From DTU019 sp050949825 (GTDB taxonomy: Bacteria; Bacillota; Syntrophomonadia; Syntrophomonadales; Syntrophomonadaceae): 64,000 nt of DNA. The stretch is from NCBI GenBank assembly GCA_050949825.1, contig JBMNGL010000001.1:124001-188000 (forward strand). The letters run 5' to 3'. Position 1 is the stretch's first letter, and the number at the start of each line of letters is the position of its first letter. Both the position numbers and the translations under genes were made by a program. Below the pieces are notes generated by a model that was given only the letters and a program-made list of their open reading frames with translations, had not been told where the DNA came from and did not search any database. Positions 51,235 through 61,180 of the stretch are shown here, piece after piece.

Positions 51235-51840
51235 ATGGGCGCTTTTCATGATGTAGGCAGTATCAGTATTGAGGTGGCAATCTCTTATGTACAATCATTT
51301 GGGCTCCTGGCGCCGCTGGCAGCCTTTGGGCTTTTCGTCATCCAGGCGGCCCTGCCGGTGTTTCCTTATATAGTATTGGCCAGTGCCTGCGGTTTGCTAT
51401 TTGGTTTCAAGCTGGGCTTCATCTTGTCCTGGTCAGGAGCGCTGTGCGGTGCCTGCCTGTCCTATGTAATCTTCCGCTGGGCCGGGGGTAATTGGGCGCG
51501 AGAAAGACTCTTATTCCGCTGGGGCTATGATATAAACCATATAGACCGGGAGGCTGCTTTTTGGAGCATCCTGTTGGCCCGGGTAATTCCTATAATTCCC
51601 ACCCCGGTTATTAATGTCCTCGCCGGGGTCGGAAAGGTTCCCTTCTGGAACTTCTTTTTCTCTTCCGCACTGGGCAAAATACCTACCGCACTCCTGTACA
51701 CCGGTTTGGGAGTTTCCCTCTTTCGCAATCGCGACATCGAGTCTACTCTGCTGATTCTCTCCTTTATTTTAATTTTAGCCGTGGCAGGACGCTACCTGAC
51801 CAAAGGTCGCCGCAAAATGTTCGTCAAAATGGATGAATGA
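51235..51840 (+). CDS. VTT-domain (DedA-like) membrane protein
   Basis: A protein of about 201 residues with a SNARE-associated/VTT fold: VFPYIVLASACGLLFG, then LARVIPIIPTPVINVLAGVGKVPFWNF and GKIPTALLYTGLG, the DedA/TMEM41 features. Such proteins move lipid carriers across the membrane in known cases. Start ATG 51235 lies after GAGGG. Standalone. Confidence 0.85.
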   Translation: MGAFHDVGSISIEVAISYVQSFGLLAPLAAFGLFVIQAALPVFPYIVLASACGLLFGFKLGFILSWSGALCGACLSYVIFRWAGGNWARERLLFRWGYDINHIDREAAFWSILLARVIPIIPTPVINVLAGVGKVPFWNFFFSSALGKIPTALLYTGLGVSLFRNRDIESTLLILSFILILAVAGRYLTKGRRKMFVKMDE

Positions 51841-51939
51841 TTCGACATTCAACTGCTAAAGCGGTGCGAATCCTGTAATTATTTCCCGGGAAATAATTGA
51901 ATAACTCATAACATGTTATGACCTGCTGAAAGCATTGCA

Positions 51940-51983
51940 AATAAGTTCGGGGACTGTGAACTGCACCTGTCCCCGAACTTATT
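51940..51983. repeat. 15-bp inverted repeat beside the Rpn gene
   Basis: AATAAGTTCGGGGAC (51940-51954) and GTCCCCGAACTTATT (51969-51983) are perfect arms with a 14-bp loop. It ends 7 bp before the stop of the Rpn-type gene. Could be a terminal inverted repeat or a transcription terminator (no T-run). Confidence 0.75.
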
Positions 51984-51989
51984 GAGCTT

Positions 51990-52895
51990 CTATAAAAATC
52001 GCTTTATGTCTTTAATCGTCTCCAAGTCAAAAATTGCTTCCGCCAGTTCCTGCAGCTTTTCGGTGGGCAGGGCTCTCACCTGGTTTTCGATTTCAGCAGG
52101 TACATTGGCAAATTTCTTTTTCAACTGTCGTATAAGTAAATCTGCCTGCCCTTCCGCTCTGCCTTCCGCTCTGCCTTTTTGTTCCCAGGAAGTGGTTATC
52201 TCTAGCATTCTCTTGGCCTCCTTTACATCTATCTTGCCTATTTCGGCCTCTAATTGCCTTTCTTCCTCCTCATTTAGCTGAAGATAAGTCTCAAAGAATC
52301 CCGTTAATAATGTCATACGGGCCGGATCAAGTTCCATCCGCACCAGCATGCGTAAAAACTCCAGTTTTACTTGTACCCGTTCTTTCTCCTGATACCCCAT
52401 CTTACTCAGCAGTGCCGCTGCAACCGGATTGTTGCCGCGGATATAGTTTCGCCAGTTTTGCTTCCTTAATTCCAGGATGAGAAAACGGAAATCCAGTACC
52501 GGCATAAATGGAAATTCCAACTTAAAATAATCAGGTTCATCTCGTTTCTGCGGGTAACTGAATACTGCTATGGGGAGTATACGGCAGCGGTGTTCCTGGT
52601 ATAACCTGCTGAAATAGACAAACATGCGCTCACAGAATTCTCTTTGGATGCTGGCCTGGTTCTCCACATGGACTAAAACGATACCGGGGTCTTCTCTTAA
52701 TCTAGTTTGTACCAGTATATCCACCAGATGTTGATCGCCGCGAGTAACGTCAGTAAATAATTCCTGTTGTAAGAAGTGGATTTGTTTTAGGTCTATCGCC
52801 TTATAGACTTGGGGAAAGAACACTTCTACAAACTCACTAAAAAAGGTTTCCAGCAGCTCTTTGAAGAGCCGGTCGTGGTAAATACGTTCAGTCAC
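51990..52895 (-). CDS. Rpn-family PD-(D/E)XK nuclease (transposase-like)
   Basis: A 301-residue protein of the Rpn/PDDEXK_2 type. N-terminal core with YHDRLFKELLETFF, then DVTRGDQHLVDILVQTRLRED and VHVENQASIQREF, giving the D-ExQ-like active-site layout. The C-terminus has the AEGRAEGQADLL repeat found in this family. Rpn proteins promote recA-independent recombination in E. coli. It is flanked downstream by a perfect inverted repeat. Standalone. Confidence 0.88.
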   Translation of the reverse strand: MTERIYHDRLFKELLETFFSEFVEVFFPQVYKAIDLKQIHFLQQELFTDVTRGDQHLVDILVQTRLREDPGIVLVHVENQASIQREFCERMFVYFSRLYQEHRCRILPIAVFSYPQKRDEPDYFKLEFPFMPVLDFRFLILELRKQNWRNYIRGNNPVAAALLSKMGYQEKERVQVKLEFLRMLVRMELDPARMTLLTGFFETYLQLNEEEERQLEAEIGKIDVKEAKRMLEITTSWEQKGRAEGRAEGQADLLIRQLKKKFANVPAEIENQVRALPTEKLQELAEAIFDLETIKDIKRFL

Positions 52896-53062
52896 AACCC
52901 TACCCCCCTTTACTTAACTGATTACTAGCATTTCGCCAAACATATGTTCGTCAATTTTATGATAGCACAGCCTATTTTTGCCAGCAATGGCATTTGGAAC
53001 TAATCTCTTATAATTAGGGCAGGGTTTTATAGTTTCATCTTAACTCAATCAGGTGTGATGGA

Positions 53063-53090
53063 AAAGCCCAGATGCGCTGGCTTTCTTTTT
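53063..53090 (+). terminator. Orphan plus-strand terminator
   Basis: AAAGCC/GGCTTT hairpin (53063-53068 with 53079-53084) followed by CTTTTT. No plus-strand gene precedes it, so it may be a remnant. Confidence 0.5.
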
Positions 53091-53174
53091 AAGGTACTGT
53101 AATATTAAGGATGCCATCAAATATTTTAAGCATCTCGCCCAAATAAGTCTGTTTGGCGATTAAGGGGGCGCAAC

Positions 53175-53934
53175 ATGGATGTTCTACAGGAATTAAAGCA
53201 GCAGTTTAACAATAAAATAGATTTTCGGGAGAAACGGAGAGGTATTAATCAATCTGGTAGGACCTTTTTTTCATGAAGATGGTGACATGATGGACATCTT
53301 CTTAACTGAATCTACTGAAGAACCTGGGAAAATCCGTATTTGTGATTATGGTTTGACTATCATGCATCTATCCTATGATTATGATATTGATTCCCCCACC
53401 AGGGAAGAAACTCTTGATAAAATTATCACGCAAAATGGATTAAAGCGGGATGACGGTAATATCTATGTGGATGTTGAAACCGATTTGCTTTACCAATACA
53501 TCTTTCAGTATTCTCAAACCATAGCAAAGGTTTCCAGCATGCAGTATTTTAAAGGAGAAGTACTTCGCAGCATGTTTTATGAAGAGTTACACGATTTCAT
53601 TATGAGTAATCTCCCCGTATATACACCGGCTGCAAAAGTTCTTCCTATTCCAGAAAGGGATGACCTTGAAGTAGACTATCAATTAACCTTGGAAAAAAAG
53701 AAAGTTTATTTGTTTGCCATCAGAGACCAGTCCAAAGCCAGATTGGCTACGATCTCCTGCCTTGAATTTCAAAGAGCCCGGTTGCCCTTTAAGAGCATCG
53801 CTGTCCATGAGAACTTCGATGAACTATCACGTAAAGATAGAGCACGGTTAACGAGCGCCGTTGACAAACAGTTTCCTGACCTCGCTGATTTTAAGCAGAA
53901 TGCCAAGCAATATTTAGATAGGGAAGCGGTTTAA
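53175..53934 (+). pseudogene. DUF1828 protein, frameshifted near the N-terminus
   Basis: ATG 53175 follows AAGGGGG and opens MDVLQELKQQFNNKIDF, but this frame stops at 53274-53276. The family sequence continues in the +1 frame as NGEVLINLVGPFFHEDGD, then MMDIFLTESTEE to the stop at 53932-53934. The break lies within about 53223-53236. A downstream ATG at 53287 could still give a 215-residue protein. DUF1828 proteins are of unknown role. Confidence 0.8.
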
Positions 53935-54247
53935 TCGTGTTTATTGGGAGTGTCCCAGGTTCCATGTAAATGGAGTAATCTAACAGCCCATGGTGAATAC
54001 TGATATTGCTTTTACTCCGTGCAGGATAGTGCAACGCTGGGGAGCGACCCGAGTGGCGCGTGAGGTTTTGCGAGGCGGCGCGATTTCTATGGAAACCGTC
54101 GCTTTTTTGCCGGTTTTGTCATCCTGAGGGCAACGCCCGAAGGATCTTGGGCGAAGCGAATAGCTCTTGAACCTGATGCTGAGCCGTGGTGTCAGTGCAG
54201 CGGATGCTGCTTCAGCCACTTCATGCCTTAGAAGTTGTAATAATATT
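53935..54247. other. Non-coding region with repeat
   Basis: No gene is supported. It contains the third copy of the dispersed repeat (54117-54165) and the downstream side of tRNA-Sec. Confidence 0.55.
54117..54165. repeat. Third copy of the dispersed repeat
   Basis: TGTCATCCTGAGGGCAACG, then CCGAAGGATCTTGGGCGAAG; shares the core with the copies at 21.4 and 22.3 kb and lacks the second arm. Confidence 0.75.
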
Positions 54248-54345
54248 TGGCGGAAGCGTGTGAGAATCGAACTCACCAACGACAGGATCGCTGCCGCTCG
54301 ACTGGATTTGAAGTCCAGGCGGCCCACCAGGACCGATCCGCTTCC
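54248..54345 (-). tRNA. selC: tRNA-Sec (anticodon TCA)
   Basis: A 98-nt tRNA with acceptor GGAAGCG/CGCTTCC plus discriminator G and encoded CCA, anticodon stem CTGGA/TCCAG with loop CTTCAAA, anticodon TCA, a T-arm GTGAG-TTCGATT-CTCAC, and a long variable arm. These are the marks of the UGA-decoding selenocysteine tRNA. It is recognised by SelA and SelB; selB and selD lie in the same window. Confidence 0.97.
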
Positions 54346-54597
54346 TTGCTTGCAGGTTGTAGAGGATATGGTCTGCTATCTTTTTTGAGTCCATTTTATA
54401 TCTTATCATAATAGACCTCATTGTTGCCGCCTTTTTGGTGCAGAAAATAATGTCAGGGTTCACAAAAAAATGGTGTTCTCATGCTAAATGAGCCTACCCT
54501 GGAATCCTGCTGTGTATACCTATGAAAAGGGGCCTTAGTTTCGAAGATTAAACATATGCGGCCACTGTCCGCCTGATATCCATCCCCGTCTGGATGG

Positions 54598-55260
54598 TCA
54601 ACGATCACTATCATCTACCACCAGTACGGAATCAATCTGATAACCGTGGGAACTGAGTTCTTCCACCAGTGCTTTAGTCTCCAGGGCTTCAATGCGGATA
54701 ATCACCTTGTAGAGGTCTTTTTTCTCGTCGTAATAAGCGACTGCATTGAGAATATTGGTGCCTTGCCGGGAAATTATACCTGTAATCTCGGCCAGTCGCC
54801 CCTGCCCGTCAGGCACATACAGATCCAAGCGGCTGTGGGGTTGATGGACCCCAAGAATATCAATTAAAGCATCAAATATATCGGTTTCGGTTACAATTCC
54901 CACCAATTTACCATTATCAACTACCGGAAGACCGCTGATGTTATGAATGCGCATGCGTTTAGCAGCGGTCTCAATATAGTTTTCACTGCCAATGGTTATG
55001 ACCTGCTGTTTTTTGGGAAGGATATCCTTCAGTTTGGTCTTGCCCAGCAGGTAATTTATCTCATGTATGCTCAGTGATGTCACCGGAGAGGGTGTGGCCC
55101 GATTCAGATCGCTCAGGGTTACTATTCCTACCAGACGGTTTTTATCCATAATGGGGATGCGACGGATCTTAAATTCTTCCATAATATGCAAGGCTTCCAT
55201 CATACTGGTCTCCATGGTGGCGGTCTTAACATCAGAACTCATCCTGTCTTTGACTTTCAT
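54598..55260 (-). CDS. CBS-pair and ACT domain regulatory protein (AcuB-like)
   Basis: A 220-residue protein. Two CBS domains occupy residues 1-130 (RIPIMDKNRLVGIVTLSDL, then SGLPVVDNGKLVGIVTETDIFD), which bind adenine nucleotides, and an ACT domain occupies about 140-215 (RLDLYVPDGQGRLAEITGII), which binds amino acids. The order fits AcuB-like proteins. It follows livF by 37 bp with the same direction, so it may regulate the transporter in response to nucleotide or amino acid levels; that is inferred. Confidence 0.88.
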   Translation of the reverse strand: MKVKDRMSSDVKTATMETSMMEALHIMEEFKIRRIPIMDKNRLVGIVTLSDLNRATPSPVTSLSIHEINYLLGKTKLKDILPKKQQVITIGSENYIETAAKRMRIHNISGLPVVDNGKLVGIVTETDIFDALIDILGVHQPHSRLDLYVPDGQGRLAEITGIISRQGTNILNAVAYYDEKKDLYKVIIRIEALETKALVEELSSHGYQIDSVLVVDDSDR

Positions 55261-55297
55261 GCTGCGTTACCTCCCTCTGTAGGGTTTTGCAAGGCTT

Positions 55298-55988
55298 TTA
55301 TCCCCCCAGGTAAGCCTTCTTCACTTCTTCGCTGTTCATCAACTGCTGTGCGCTTCCTGACAACACAATCTCACCGGTCTCAATAACATAGGCCTGATGA
55401 GCAATAGATAATGCCATATGGGCATTCTGCTCTACCAGGAGAATGGTTGTGCCCCGACTGTTGATATCTTTGATAATCTCAAAGATTTCCTTGACCAGCA
55501 GCGGAGCAAGCCCCATCGATGGTTCATCCATGAGCATCAGTTCCGGCCGCGCCATTAAAGCCCGGCCAATGGCCAGCATCTGTTGTTCTCCACCGCTCAA
55601 TGTGCCGGCCATCTGCTTTCTTCTTTCCCGCAGGCGGGGAAAGCGGGTAAATACCTCTTCCATATCCTTGGCGATAGCTTTCTTGTCGCGGCGCAAATAG
55701 GCCCCGGTTTCCAAGTTTTCAAATACACTCATGGCAGCAAATACCCGCCGACCTTCCGGAACCTGGGATATGCCCTGGGCTACAATCTTTTCCGGAGCCA
55801 GCCGGGTGATTTCCTCATTCTTGAACACTATCCGGCCGCTTTTAGAGCGTAACAAACCGGAAATGGTCTTTAAGGTAGTAGTCTTCCCTGCGCCATTAGC
55901 ACCGATCAATGTCACTATGCTGCCCTGCTCCACCTGTAGACTAAGGTTTTTCAGAGCATGAATAGCGCCATAATATACGTCAATCCCC

Positions 55989-56002
<14 letters not shown>
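55298..56002 (-). CDS. livF: Branched-chain amino acid ABC transporter ATP-binding protein LivF
   Basis: A 234-residue ABC ATPase with Walker A GANGAGKTTTLK, signature LSGGEQQMLAIGRALMARP and Walker B LMLMDEPSMGLAP. The start is ATG 56002 with GGAGG before it, overlapping the livG end by 14 bp. It energises amino acid uptake with LivG. Confidence 0.93.
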
Positions 56003-56767
<765 letters not shown>

Positions 56768-56771
<4 letters not shown>

Positions 56772-57727
56772 GCTGACCCTCCCCAAAGCCTGCTAAATGT
56801 CTTGCGGGTTAATTCCTTATTGCCAAGCATGCCTTGCGGGCGATAGATCATGACTATTATCAGTATCAAGGCGTAGATAATCATGCGCACCGCGGGAAAT
56901 GCTTGCAAGAAAGCAGTCAAAATGGTAATAAATATGGCTGCTATGACTGCCCCGGTGGTGCTGCCCAGACCTCCCAAAACTACCATTACCAGAATGTCAA
57001 ATGACTTAAGAAAGTTAAATGTTTCTGGTTTGATAATATAGAAGTAATGGGCAAACAGTGCCCCGGCCAGGCCGGCAAAACCGGCGCCGATTATAAAAGC
57101 CAGCACTTTGTACCGGGTGGTGTGAACCCCCATCATCTCCGCAGCCACTTCATCCTCGCGAACCGAAATAATGGCCCGCCCAAAACTGGAATTAATCAGA
57201 TTTTGTATAATGATAACCGTAAGCACTGTAGCTATGAAAAGATATGGCCAGGTGGTGTAACGGCTGATGCCTACAATACCGGCCGGACCGCCGATTTCTT
57301 CGATATTTTGTAGAATAACACGAATGATTTCCCCAAATCCCAGGGTGGCAATAGCCAAATAGTCGCCCCGCAGCCGCAAGGTGGGAGCCCCGATAATGAG
57401 CCCGGCCAAGGCTGCGGCCAGGCAGCCTGCAACTATAGCTGCAATAAAGGGCAGATCGAAAAACTTGGTGCATACTGCCGAGGCATACGCCCCCAGTGCC
57501 ATAAACCCGGCATGCCCCAGGGAAAGCTGTCCGGTAAAGCCGTTGATCAAGTTCAGACTGACTGCCAAAATGATGTTGATGCACATGGCGGCGAGATTTA
57601 TCTGATAATACTGGTTGAGCATCCGGGTTGTAATGGCATATTGCACCAGGGTAAAAATCCCGGCCAAAATCAGGATGTTAACCAGCACCCATAGCCATTT
57701 TCTCTCTGCTGATGGCATGTTGTTCAC
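56768..57727 (-). CDS. livM: Branched-chain amino acid ABC transporter permease LivM
   Basis: A 319-residue permease with about nine membrane segments and the family motifs NLINGFTGQLSLGHAGFMALGAYA and LRGDYLAIATLGFGEI, then VVLGGLGSTTGAV. The start GTG 57727 abuts the livH stop; its stop overlaps the livG start. It pairs with LivH in the membrane. Confidence 0.93.
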
Positions 57728-58609
57728 CTACACTTTTTCATTGTTATTATGACCAAAGATACCTTGCGGCTTAATAAGCAAGATCAAGATTAAGACCCCA
57801 AATGCCACCGCATCACGATACATGCTGCTGCCATAACCGCTGACCATGGTTTCCAAAATCCCCATCAAGAAGCCCCCGACCATAGCACCGGGAATAATGC
57901 CGATACCGCCCAAAACAGCAGCAACAAAGGCCTTCAAGCCCGGTATAATTCCCATCAAAGGATTAATCGTGCCATAGTATAACCCGATCAAGACGCCGGC
58001 TGCAGCTGCCAGGGCAGACCCCAATGCAAAGGTAAACGATATGGTCTTGTCCACGCTGATTCCCATAAGAACCGCGGCTTCCCGATCTAAAGACACCGCC
58101 CGCATGGCCTGGCCCGCCCGGGTGCGCTTAACAATATACTGCAGCATTATCATCAGGACAATTGCCAGGACAATAATAAAAATGTCTTTATTGGAAACAT
58201 ATAGTCCCATAATCTGATACTGATGAAGCGGAAAGGCCTCGTGCGGGAATACCCGCTGCGCGGGGGTTAGCAAGAAGATGGTAGTGTACTCCAGGAAGAG
58301 CGAGGCTCCGATGGCTGTAATTAATGCGGCAATCCGGGTCGAATTGCGCAGCGGTTTGTAAGCGATCTTTTCTATAAGGACTCCCAGGACCGCACAGGCC
58401 ACCATGGCAAATACCAGGGCTACAAAAACATTGCTGCCCAACATCGTTATAGAAAAAAAGCCTACATAGGCTCCCACCATCATAATGTCTCCATGGGCAA
58501 AGTTGATCAGCAGGACTATTCCATACACCATGGTATAGCCCAGGGCGATCAGGGCATAAATGGCTCCCAGGGACAAACCATTAACCAATTGTTGTACAAA
58601 CTCTACCAT
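57728..58609 (-). CDS. livH: Branched-chain amino acid ABC transporter permease LivH
   Basis: A 293-residue permease with eight or nine membrane segments and the family motifs QLVNGLSLGAIYALIALGYTM, INFAHGDIMMVGAY and AVLGGIGIIPGAMVGG. It opens the HMGF part of the operon. Confidence 0.93.
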   Translation of the reverse strand: MVEFVQQLVNGLSLGAIYALIALGYTMVYGIVLLINFAHGDIMMVGAYVGFFSITMLGSNVFVALVFAMVACAVLGVLIEKIAYKPLRNSTRIAALITAIGASLFLEYTTIFLLTPAQRVFPHEAFPLHQYQIMGLYVSNKDIFIIVLAIVLMIMLQYIVKRTRAGQAMRAVSLDREAAVLMGISVDKTISFTFALGSALAAAAGVLIGLYYGTINPLMGIIPGLKAFVAAVLGGIGIIPGAMVGGFLMGILETMVSGYGSSMYRDAVAFGVLILILLIKPQGIFGHNNNEKV

Positions 58610-58832
58610 AATTACTGCCTCCGTTTATAAGGGGGGTTGTCCCCAAAGAGATTGCCTCTTTTGTATGAAAAAAACCGGGTTTTAAGATCGAATAAAGTTC
58701 ACTAATAGGTAACTCTGCCCAGTCTTATGAAGCCGCAGCAACAACGCGGCACTTAAACACTCCACAATTACCTGCAACCACAACTTCACTAGCGATTATC
58801 AAGGCTTCGTCATTTTCCTTGCAACACGATCA

Positions 58833-58858
58833 GGCTGTGGATAGCGCTATCCATAGCC
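58833..58858. promoter_or_regulatory. Palindrome in the livK-livH gap
   Basis: A 26-bp palindrome with one mismatch around a perfect 16-bp core TGGATAGCGCTATCCA. Could be an operator. Confidence 0.5.
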
Positions 58859-58910
58859 ACACCCCCTGTCGTTATAATCGGTCCATGGCCTTAAATAATC
58901 GTGGGATTAC

Positions 58911-58948
58911 GGCTGTTCCCAGATTTCCCCTGCAGTTTGGGAACAGCC
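58911..58948 (-). terminator. Hairpin after livK, possible attenuator
   Basis: GGCTGTTCCCA (58911-58921) and TGGGAACAGCC (58938-58948), 11 bp perfect, 16-bp loop, no T-run. It lies 18 bp past the livK stop, so it may stabilise livK mRNA or lower readthrough into livHMGF. Confidence 0.55.
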
Positions 58949-58965
58949 TCCTCCCGTCCTAATCC

Positions 58966-60135
58966 TTAGTGAGATACCAATTTCCCGTCTTTGAATTCTA
59001 TTACAACTATGGTCTTTACCGGATTGTGTTTTTCGTTAAAGGTCATTGTTCCTGTAATACCTGGAAAATCCTTGGTTTTGGCCAATGCTTCCGCAACCTT
59101 GACCGGATCGGTTGAGTCGGCGGCTTTTATAGCTTCGGCCAACAGGTAGGCGCAGTCATAGCCCAGGGCCGCGAAAGAGTCGGGCGCTTTGTTGTATTTG
59201 GCCTGATAGGCTTTAACAAAGTTGGCAATGGCCGGTTTGGGGTCTTCCACGGAGTAATGGTTGGTGAAATAGGTGTCGTTCAGTGCAGCAGCACCTGCTA
59301 CGGTTACCATATCGGGAGAATCCCAACCGTCGCCGCCACCCATGGGAACCGTTATCCCCAACTCACGTGCTTGTTTTATTAATATGGAGACTTCCTGGTA
59401 ATACCCCGGAACATAGATAAACTCCGGTTGGGCCGTCTTGATTTTGGTCAAAGTAGCTTTGAAATCCTTATCGCCGGCTACATAACCCTCCTGGGACACT
59501 ATTTTACCACCTTTGGCCTCAAAGGCCTCTTTGAAATATTTGGCTAAACCCTTGGCATACTCATCAGAGGTACTGCCATAGATGGCTGCCGTTTTAAGTT
59601 TCAGGGTGTCATAAGCAAATTCCGCCATACGTACCCCCTGGTCAGAATCCAGGAAACAGGCGCGGAATATGTACGGGAATGTCTGACCGGTCTTTTCGTC
59701 TACAGTTGCTCCCGGTGCAGTAGCGGCCGGGGCAATCAGCGGCACTTTGTTGTCATTCATTACGGGTGTACATGCAGCCACCGCACCGCTTACCAGCGGG
59801 CCAATCTGGGCTACAATGCCTTTGCCTACCAGGTCGGCGCTGACATTCATGGCCTCATCCGTTTTGGATTGGCTGTCCCGCTCCAGTACCTTAAACTGTT
59901 TTCCCAGCACCCCACCCTTGCCATTGATCTCATCAAAGGCTAATTTGGCGCCATTGGCAGCATTGGTGCCATAGCTGGCTACACCACCTGACAGTTCACA
60001 GTTCAAGCCTACCAGAATCTCGGTTCCTTGCGGCGCCGGGGTTGTTTGCTCGGGGGCTTTGGTTCCGCAACCCGCAACGATTCCCATCGTGAATAACATC
60101 AACACCAGCACTGTTATACAACGTTTCATCTGCAT
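58966..60135 (-). CDS. livK: Branched-chain amino acid-binding lipoprotein LivK
   Basis: A 389-residue substrate-binding protein. A lipoprotein signal with lipobox VAGC (Cys near residue 23) anchors it outside the membrane. The Leu/Ile/Val-binding fold shows GLNCELSGGVASYGTNAANGAKLAFDEINGKGG and the later FPYIFRACFLDSDQGVRMAEF. The ligand is expected to be a branched-chain amino acid but could be a related acyl or amino compound. GGAGGAAGG precedes ATG 60135. Confidence 0.93.
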   Translation of the reverse strand: MQMKRCITVLVLMLFTMGIVAGCGTKAPEQTTPAPQGTEILVGLNCELSGGVASYGTNAANGAKLAFDEINGKGGVLGKQFKVLERDSQSKTDEAMNVSADLVGKGIVAQIGPLVSGAVAACTPVMNDNKVPLIAPAATAPGATVDEKTGQTFPYIFRACFLDSDQGVRMAEFAYDTLKLKTAAIYGSTSDEYAKGLAKYFKEAFEAKGGKIVSQEGYVAGDKDFKATLTKIKTAQPEFIYVPGYYQEVSILIKQARELGITVPMGGGDGWDSPDMVTVAGAAALNDTYFTNHYSVEDPKPAIANFVKAYQAKYNKAPDSFAALGYDCAYLLAEAIKAADSTDPVKVAEALAKTKDFPGITGTMTFNEKHNPVKTIVVIEFKDGKLVSH

Positions 60136-60217
60136 CAGTCCTTCCTCCTCATGCTTTTATTTCTTTTACGCCTCCATAAGGCGCCAAAGCCTGGATCAAA
60201 ATCAGTATTACCCTTTT

Positions 60218-61180
60218 CTAACCAACCTGCAAGTCCCACTTGCCACAGCGATCACCCCAGCGGGCAATCGCGGTTTTATTCTCAAAGAACTGTACCACTT
60301 CACAAGCATTAGAGCAACCCTGGCATTCAAAACTGGTGGTGCGAAATACGATCCTTTCCAAATCAAAGCCCTTAAAAGAGGTAGTACCCTTTTTACGGGT
60401 GGCTTCCCTGGCCAAATGGGCTGCACCAATGGCGCCCATCACCCCATAATTCTGGGGCACTATCACCTCTAAATCCAGGTATTTGTTGAAGGCCTGCACC
60501 AGACCGAGGTTGGCCGCAACTCCGCCCTGAAATACTACCGGTGCCAGGATTTCCTTGCCTTTGCCGACATTGTTCATATAGTTTCTCACCAGGGCCTCGC
60601 AGAGACCGGCGATGATATCCTCCAGGTTGTGTCCCAATTGTTGTTTGTGTATCATATCGGACTCGGCAAACACAGCACATCGACCGGCTATGCGAACCGG
60701 CTGGGCGGCGTTTAAAGCATACCCTCCGAATTCTTCAATAGGAATACAAAGCCTGCTGGCCTGTTGATCCAGGAATGATCCTGTCCCTGCTGCGCAGACC
60801 GTATTCATAGCAAAGTCAGTTACAATGCCGTCCCGCAGGATGATTATCTTGGAGTCCTGCCCCCCTATTTCAATGATGGTGCGAACATCGTTGATCTCGT
60901 GGGCTGCCGCAATGGCATGCGCCGTTATTTCATTTTTGACAATATCCGCGCCGATAATCAGGCCGGACAAATAGCGGGCGCTGCCAGTCGTTCCACATCC
61001 CACGATTTTAACATGATTTGCTATTTCGCGACCGATGATTTGAATTCCTTCCTGAACCGTCTGTATGGGGCGGCCGTTAGTGCGTAAATATTTGGCGGCA
61101 AGCACTTGATTATCTTCATCCAGGACCACCAGGTTGGTGCTCACTGAACCTACATCAAGTCCCAGGTAGGCGTTTTTCAT
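60218..61180 (-). CDS. 2-hydroxyacyl-CoA dehydratase activase (BadF/BcrD-HgdC type)
   Basis: A 320-residue ASKHA-fold ATPase that passes an electron to an acyl-CoA dehydratase. Phosphate-binding LGLDVGSVSTNLVV, then EIGGQDSKIII, the iron-sulfur cysteine in TVCAAGTGSFLDQQ and AGRCAVFAESDMIHK, and GGVAANLGLVQAF. An extra C-terminal CQGCSNACEVVQF plus DRCGKW suggests a second cluster not in HgdC. The start ATG 61180 overlaps the upstream stop (ATGA). Confidence 0.88.
   Translation of the reverse strand: MKNAYLGLDVGSVSTNLVVLDEDNQVLAAKYLRTNGRPIQTVQEGIQIIGREIANHVKIVGCGTTGSARYLSGLIIGADIVKNEITAHAIAAAHEINDVRTIIEIGGQDSKIIILRDGIVTDFAMNTVCAAGTGSFLDQQASRLCIPIEEFGGYALNAAQPVRIAGRCAVFAESDMIHKQQLGHNLEDIIAGLCEALVRNYMNNVGKGKEILAPVVFQGGVAANLGLVQAFNKYLDLEVIVPQNYGVMGAIGAAHLAREATRKKGTTSFKGFDLERIVFRTTSFECQGCSNACEVVQFFENKTAIARWGDRCGKWDLQVG

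Larger units (their letters stand above)
58610..58965. other. Intergenic region between livK and livH
   Basis: A 356-bp gap in an otherwise tight operon. No ORF is supported. It holds a near-perfect palindrome at 58833-58858 (core TGGATAGCGCTATCCA) and the livK-proximal hairpin at 58911-58948. Likely contains regulatory or processing elements. Confidence 0.55.
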
